DNA from: Benincasa hispida
Lineage: Eukaryota; Streptophyta; Magnoliopsida; Cucurbitales; Cucurbitaceae
Reading direction: 5' to 3'
NCBI RefSeq assembly: GCF_009727055.1
Contig: NC_052359.1
Location: 14,812,932-14,876,931 of the forward strand
Length of the DNA stretch: 64,000 nt
This document shows positions 59,302 to 64,000 of this stretch, piece by piece. The notes beneath the pieces were generated by a model that made no database searches, was not told the DNA's origin, and worked only from the letters and a program-made list of their open reading frames with translations. The first letter of the stretch is position 1, and each line of letters opens with the position of its first letter. The translations under genes were made by a program, and so were the position numbers.

Positions 59302-59797
59302 TGTCACAATCGCACCTTCATAAGGGTCTCGAGGCGATTGTGCGGCACTTGTCCCGCCCTCGAACAAGTCAGCCAATCGAAATCCAAATAGTCAATGGCA
59401 CAATGGGCATTTCAAACAACCTCCACCCCTGTTCTTCAAAAAAGGTTTTAGAAAACGGGTTTAGAGGAAAAGGTTTTTGCAAACATATGAAAGCATGTGT
59501 AAATAATGAACATTAGCCATACAGCTAGAAAGCAATAAGCAACAACAGGGCTTTATAGCATACAACTCACTGGTATGGGGATATGATGATTAGTCTTACC
59601 CCCATATAGTGCATTTTAAACAAAAATACATCTGTCACCCTTGCATATGGAAATGGTCGAGCGGTCACACACTAATAAAAGTACATAGAAAGTAAACTAC
59701 TTAGCAAAAGAAAATACATAAGATAAAAGCATAGTAAAAAGAGGTGGAGGCGGACATGCGGCCATGGACAACACGTCCTGGACAAGCATGACCGTGA
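59302..59797 (-). repeat. G1 3' LTR
   Basis: Its outer end is TGTCACAATCGCACC. The inner end is slightly mutated (TTTCACGG instead of TGTCACAA on the minus strand). It shares 'tatagcatacaactc' and 'cttacccccatatagtgcat' with the right LTR. Confidence 0.8.
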
Positions 59798-59812
59798 AAT
59801 TCTCCCCCACTC
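59798..59812 (-). promoter_or_regulatory. G1 polypurine tract
   Basis: The minus strand reads GAGTGGGGGAGAA directly before the LTR. The pol stop codon (TGA, after LTN) overlaps its start. Confidence 0.7.
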
Positions 59813-60310
59813 AATTGGTTAACGTCCCCATCAACCGACTCGGCTCAAACTCCGCAAATTGTTGAGCAATTTCCTTGAGGTCTTCTGCGCGCTCTCAATG
59901 GACTTCTCTATCTTTGAGGCTTTTCCACCTCTCTAGGAACTCTTCCCAGCTTGTTCCTGGTCTTCCAACTCTGTCACTTCTCCCAGCAAGTCTTTCATTG
60001 ACTTCTTCCTCTGTCATTCTCTTCGTCGTACCAGTCAGATGGGTCACCACACTAGATCACTCTTCGGCATGGTCAAGATGATAGGGTTTCAGTCTACTTA
60101 CGTGGATGACAGGATGAATCTCCATCCACGATGGTAACTGCGCCCGATAAGAGGCTTTCTCAACCCATTCGATTACTTTCGTCCTCTAAAGCTGCTCGAG
60201 GCAACTTTCTTTTTATCCTCGACTTCGAAACTGTCCTAAGCACAAGTTTACCCAAACTCTATCCCCTGATAGGAACTCTCGGTGTCTAGGCTTCCTTCTT
60301 CTTCTTCTCC
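59813..60310 (-). pseudogene. G1 integrase C-terminus and chromodomain
   Basis: The leftward reading includes AQLPSWMEIHPVIHVS (integrase tail, about 60150-60100). The chromodomain-like end follows: WEEFLERWKSLKDREVHWE (about 59960-59900) and EIAQQFAEFEPSRLMG, then a stop. The pattern W-x-x-F/L...W...E, with two tryptophans and Glu, fits CHD-type chromovirus tails. Frameshifts occur near 60060 and 60180. Confidence 0.75.
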
Positions 60311-60387
60311 TCCTTTTTGGAGGTAGAAACTTATGTAACTTGTCCGACTCGACAACACGACACTTTTCTAAGACACATGGAAATGTC

Positions 60388-61063
60388 TCAAGGGATCTTC
60401 TCTTCCGTGGTTTCGACTGACTCGTGGGTAAAGTCCTTCTCCAGCTGGAGGGCCGAGATCATCCTTATCCCATTCGACTGTCTGATTCCGGCATGCACAA
60501 TGGTGGGTGTAGACCCTGTGATCACTAGACACTTGGCGAGGGGTATCGATATTACTTGGTGCTCTAGCAAGAATTCCATCCTCAACACCACGTCAACATC
60601 ATCCATTTTGACTATCACGAAATCGACAGGGCCACTCCAATCCCCCAACTTTACGACTACTCTCTTTACCATTCCTGTAATAAGCAAGGCTGCAGAGTTC
60701 ACTACTTTCATTTTACCTGGGCTCCTTCCTAACGGAGATTCAACCGTCTGGCTTCCGTTTCAGACATAAAGTTATGGGTGGCTCCCGAGTCGACATGGTA
60801 CTTATGGTTGATCTATGGTTGACCCAAGCATCAACATACATCAGTTCGCCTTTTTGGGATCCTTTGGTTCTCCCATATCTTCTTAGAGGGCAGTTAAAAA
60901 TCTTAGGGCCCAACTCATGGGGTTCCATCTTCCTCGACTTGTACCTTATCGTCCTCTACCTGAACAGCTTTGCCTTTCCAATTCGAGACTAATAAGGCTT
61001 GAAAGCGTTAAAGGTTACTCATTTCGGACATTCTCTCGCCTTGTTGCTGCCTTTGCAACATAT
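60388..61063 (-). pseudogene. G1 zinc-knuckle end and aspartic protease
   Basis: From the LTR D insertion site: CKGSNKARECPK (zinc knuckle end), then KYHVDSGATHNFMSET (about 60820-60770). That is the protease active site with intact D-S-G-A-T. The block 60711-60388 continues VVVKLGDWSGPVDFVIVKMD, VDVVLRMEFLLEHQV and PLAKCLVITG. A short frameshift separates the two. The sequence after about 60300 jumps to the integrase tail, so RT is deleted. Confidence 0.8.
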
Positions 61064-63202
61064 TGTTAGGATTTGTGCCCTAAAGTCTCGTGTCCTGTAG
61101 TTTGTAAACAACTTTGTACGAACACTTGTGATGTATAATACATATGATATTTACTTCACCTCTTGACTTTGCACATTTAGATGTTTTTTATTTTACCACA
61201 AACCAATAAACTTAGTATCCCTGGTTGTCTTTATGTAACTTAAGTTGTATGTAGTGACATACAAGTGGATCATGTCTTAAGTGACAACTAAAATAGTCTG
61301 TAGTATATGGATAAAGGAGGGAAACCTTATCTTGATAACACTATGGATGCGACCATTTTGTGGAATTGTTAGAAATGTTGTGACTTGTCACAGATGGTCT
61401 GATCCTGATAATTTCTTGTAGTGGATATGCAAGCGGGGGCGTCCTATACAAAAAGTTTGTATAAGACCTAACCTCGAAGTATTAATGTTTTGTCATATAA
61501 CTCCGTTCATGACTGAGACTTCACTTCACTAGGATGACCATAGGTAACATGACTCATCTTGAGTGAGTTGGGAACTCTTGCCATTGAGGGGCGGTCCTTT
61601 GATTTGCATGGGTGCAAGTGGCCAGAGCACCGACTCAAACCTACCATTTTGGGGATTTGTTTGATTTGGGAGCTGGGAACTCAGCTTCACAAGATGGAGT
61701 TCACTCCTTTCCCAAAGTAGGGGTAAGTAGATAGATTGCTCTCTTAAAGACTGATCCCGGGGCTTAAACGATGTGGCGCCACACACCTTCTCATGGCCCA
61801 AGAGGTGTTCACACATAGTAGAACTATGTTGTATTATTCATTAAAGGGATCAGTGGTACTTAAGGAGGAAGATGTAATTACAGGGGCAAAACGATAAATT
61901 GGCCTGTTGTAATTACGAGCATATATGAAGGGTCATCGTATTAATGATTGGTTATATCCAATGGACATAGAAATATATCTATGGCAAGAAGAGTTCAACT
62001 ATCGATCTTTAGTGGAATGCCTGGCAATTAACGAATGGTGGATATCGTGACTAAAGAGTTTAGTCAACTATTCACGTACCATTGGAGCTTCGAGCCATAG
62101 GTCCATAAGGTCCCCTTGGTAGCTTGAAAACAAGTTGAGAGTTAGTTTTTGAGTCAGATTGAAATGTTTAAATTGATAAGAGGGAGTTCGATTATATATG
62201 ATATAATTGAACGAGTTAATTAAATACGATATAATTAACTTTATGTATGAGATACATTAATTTAGAGGAAAATGGATATAAATATGATTTATATCTAGTG
62301 AAGAAAAATATTATAATTAATATATGATATTAATTTATGTGTTATGAATATGATGAGATCACATTCATTGGACGGTTAAAAAGAAAATGGGACAGCATCT
62401 CTTCTGTTCTAATAACGGATGAGTGTATTGAAAGATCACTTTGAGACGCATAAATAGCTGATGGTGTGTTAAGCATGAGATGCGCGGACATTGTGTTAAA
62501 GAGTGTGTCATCGCTTAGAAAATCAGTGCCTATACGATAGTGCCTGCATGATCGCTTACATATACAATATTGCTAAGCGATCGCTTACCGATTACACCTT
62601 CACGCGCTATTAACTAAATGATCGTTTACCTTTTCCTAAGCGATCGTTTAGCTTCCGATATTTATTAAATGATCATATAGACAATCGCTTAGTTTTTCCT
62701 AAATGATCGTATAGACGATCGCTTAGTTTTTTCTACACGATCATTTAGACGATCGCTCACCCTTTCCTACATGATGGTTTAGATGATCGCTTATTTTTTT
62801 TCCTACATGATCGTATACTTCACCTAAACGATCAAGCATCCTGTCCATGTGATAGACGACCTCATCTCCCACTTGCTTGATCATTGTGTACGATCTCTCT
62901 TCCTCTTTCCTTCTACCAAATCTGAAAAAGCCTACACTTTGGATTCTCACTCCAAGAATACTGAGGGCTCTGAGTGGTGGTGTCATCTCCGTTTCCTTTT
63001 GTTCGAGTGGTGATTGTTCAAGGTAGACGGTTGGGTTTTAGACTCGCTGTGAAGAAGAAATCTTCAACTGGTATGATCTCTTGATCTCTTCAGTATTATG
63101 AATGCATATTAGTATGTTTGAATGTATATGTGGTAATTTTGTCACAATGAATTGAAAAGATCCTCTTCTGCTCATAGGTACTCTTGAATAAGAGTTCCTT
63201 TA
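61064..63202 (+). mobile_element. Solo LTR D (2,139 bp) in G1, perfect TSD CATAT
   Basis: It starts TGTTAGGATTTGTGCCC and ends GTTCCTTTA (final C mutated to T). The TSD CATAT is at 61059-61063 and 63203-63207. It splits the G1 gag zinc knuckle. An array of 'aaacgatcg' and 'cgatcgcttag' motifs spans 62530-62850. Confidence 0.92.
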
Positions 63203-63207
63203 CATAT

Positions 63208-63483
63208 AATAGGATAGAAGCCAATAGAAATTCTGCTGATTTTGCCCCGCCATGTATTTCCGGTCGTCTGCTTAAGTGGTTTCCCATCTCCACTAGTGTC
63301 CCTATCTCTCCCACTATTCCTCGGTGGGCTCGAACCATTACTCTTTCTCCCTCTATTAGGGGATCTCGACTGTTGCCTCATCTTTTGAGATTCCTCAATT
63401 AAGTCAAACAACCATTCGGTCGCCGCATATGCGGCTAGGAGATCTTGTATTCTCTGTTCATACACTTTTTCTTTGCCCACCAT
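63208..63483 (-). pseudogene. G1 gag remnant
   Basis: The leftward frame MVGKEKVYEQRIQDLLAAYA begins at 63483, only a few bases from the truncated LTR. It is followed by a basic Ser/Arg-rich linker and NTWRGKISRISIGFYPI. The gag core is deleted. The Met may be an accidental start created by the deletion. Confidence 0.6.
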
Positions 63484-63815
63484 TTCAGCCCTTCAAAAAA
63501 ATAGAAAACTTTGCATATGTAAACAATGAACATTAGTTGTACAGCTAGAAAGCAATAAGCAACAACATGGCTTTATAGCATACAACTCGCTAGTATAAGG
63601 GCATGATGATTAGTCTTACCCCCATATAGTGCATTCTAAACAAAAATACATCATCATTGCATATGGAAATGGGAGAGCGGTCACACACTAAGAAAAGTAC
63701 ATAGAAAGCAAACTACCTAGTAAAAGAAAATACATAAGATGAAAGCATAGTAAAAAGAGGTGGAGGTAGACATGCGGCCATGGGCAACATGCCCTAGACA
63801 AGTATAATTGTGACA

Positions 63816-64000
63816 CTTCACTTCCTCAAGTCAAGCGTACATATTCAACCGAGAGAGAATCTAAGGATCAAGTACTAGAGATTGAACCACATCGCATTAA
63901 ATCAACACAAGTTTAAGTTCAACTCCACGAAATAAATTTCTCAGAAAACCTCGTGTGAACAAATTGACACGCCTAGTGGGAAATTACTTCCTCCCATCTC
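63816..64000 (+). mobile_element. H1: continuation right of G1, with PBS-like site
   Basis: It resumes the H1 sequence after one CTTCA. Near 63960-63985 'aaattgacacgcctagtggg' resembles the leader start of plant LTR elements ('ttggcacgcccagtgggac'), so the LTR probably ends just before it. The window ends here. Confidence 0.4.

Larger units (their letters stand above)
59302..63815 (-). mobile_element. G1: internally deleted Ty3/gypsy chromovirus, TSD CTTCA
   Basis: The ends are TGTCACAAT and ATTGTGACA, a perfect 9-bp inverted repeat. The 5-bp TSD CTTCA is at 59297-59301 and 63816-63820. The left LTR is 59302-59797. The right LTR survives as about 63490-63815 and aligns with 59436-59797. Internal parts on the minus strand are a gag remnant, a zinc knuckle, a protease, then an integrase tail with chromodomain and a PPT. 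Most of gag, RT, RNase H and the integrase core are deleted. A solo LTR D sits between gag and protease. Confidence 0.85.

Noticed and set aside
60317..60769. 150-codon plus-strand frame
   Set aside because: It is the antisense of the gypsy protease region, whose DSGATHNF motif reads on the minus strand.

Overview
This is nuclear DNA of a flowering plant, probably a dicot. It is AT-rich and has GT-AG introns. The one clear host gene is a plant receptor-like cytoplasmic kinase, and most of the rest is nested Ty1/copia and Ty3/gypsy LTR retrotransposons with initiator-Met-tRNA primer binding sites. Several repeats (the 2-kb copia LTRs opening TGTTGGG, and the 'tttacaaaatatag' MITE) remind me of Cucurbitaceae genomes, but that is recall and not something the sequence proves.

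Layout. 1-0.9 kb: decayed plant-mobile-domain (PMD) gene. 1.2-3.4 kb: copy R1 of a large non-coding repeat carrying a broken E/D/Q-rich reading frame with its own TATA box and poly(A) signal. 3.8-6.1 kb: solo LTR (E1). 6.1-6.6 kb: fold-back element. 6.9-11.7 kb: repeat copy R2 with nested MITEs. 11.7-43.4 kb: a stack of minus-strand copia elements. 43.4-48.7 kb: repeat copy R3. 48.7-53.5 kb: an LTR-derived, partly mis-assembled block that contains synthetic adapter sequence. 55.26-58.08 kb: a complete five-exon kinase gene of 400 codons (RLCK-VII/PBS1-like). 58.8-64 kb: an LTR host element interrupted by a deleted chromovirus (G1), which is itself interrupted by a solo copia LTR.

The 11.7-43.4 kb stack can be unpicked from target-site duplications and reading frames that resume across insertions. 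An old copia gag-pol (host copy B) received a full element (C-main, 14159-38987). C-main then received K1 (a complete copia of 5,420 bp, TSD AATCC) in its 5' LTR, solo LTR E2 in the protease, solo LTR D (TSD CCTAC) at the integrase/RT boundary, and a truncated D LTR in RNase H. The truncated D LTR holds solo LTR E3 (TSD CTAGT). Five solo LTRs with recognisable TSDs in 64 kb point to frequent LTR-LTR recombination.

Most notable. (i) At 51906-51943 there is an exact synthetic Tn5/Nextera mate-pair junction adapter, with a truncated second copy at 51739-51762, inside a suspicious tandem duplication; this part of the sequence is a library or assembly artefact. (ii) A fragment of about 80 bp resembling organellar large-subunit rRNA sits inside a copia RNase H frame. 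(iii) The R1/R3 repeats carry an unrecognised modular acidic reading frame. (iv) Unrelated LTR families share arrays of an 'aaacgatcg'-type motif and other internal tandem arrays. I found no coherent new multi-gene system; the window is one host gene embedded in layered transposons.
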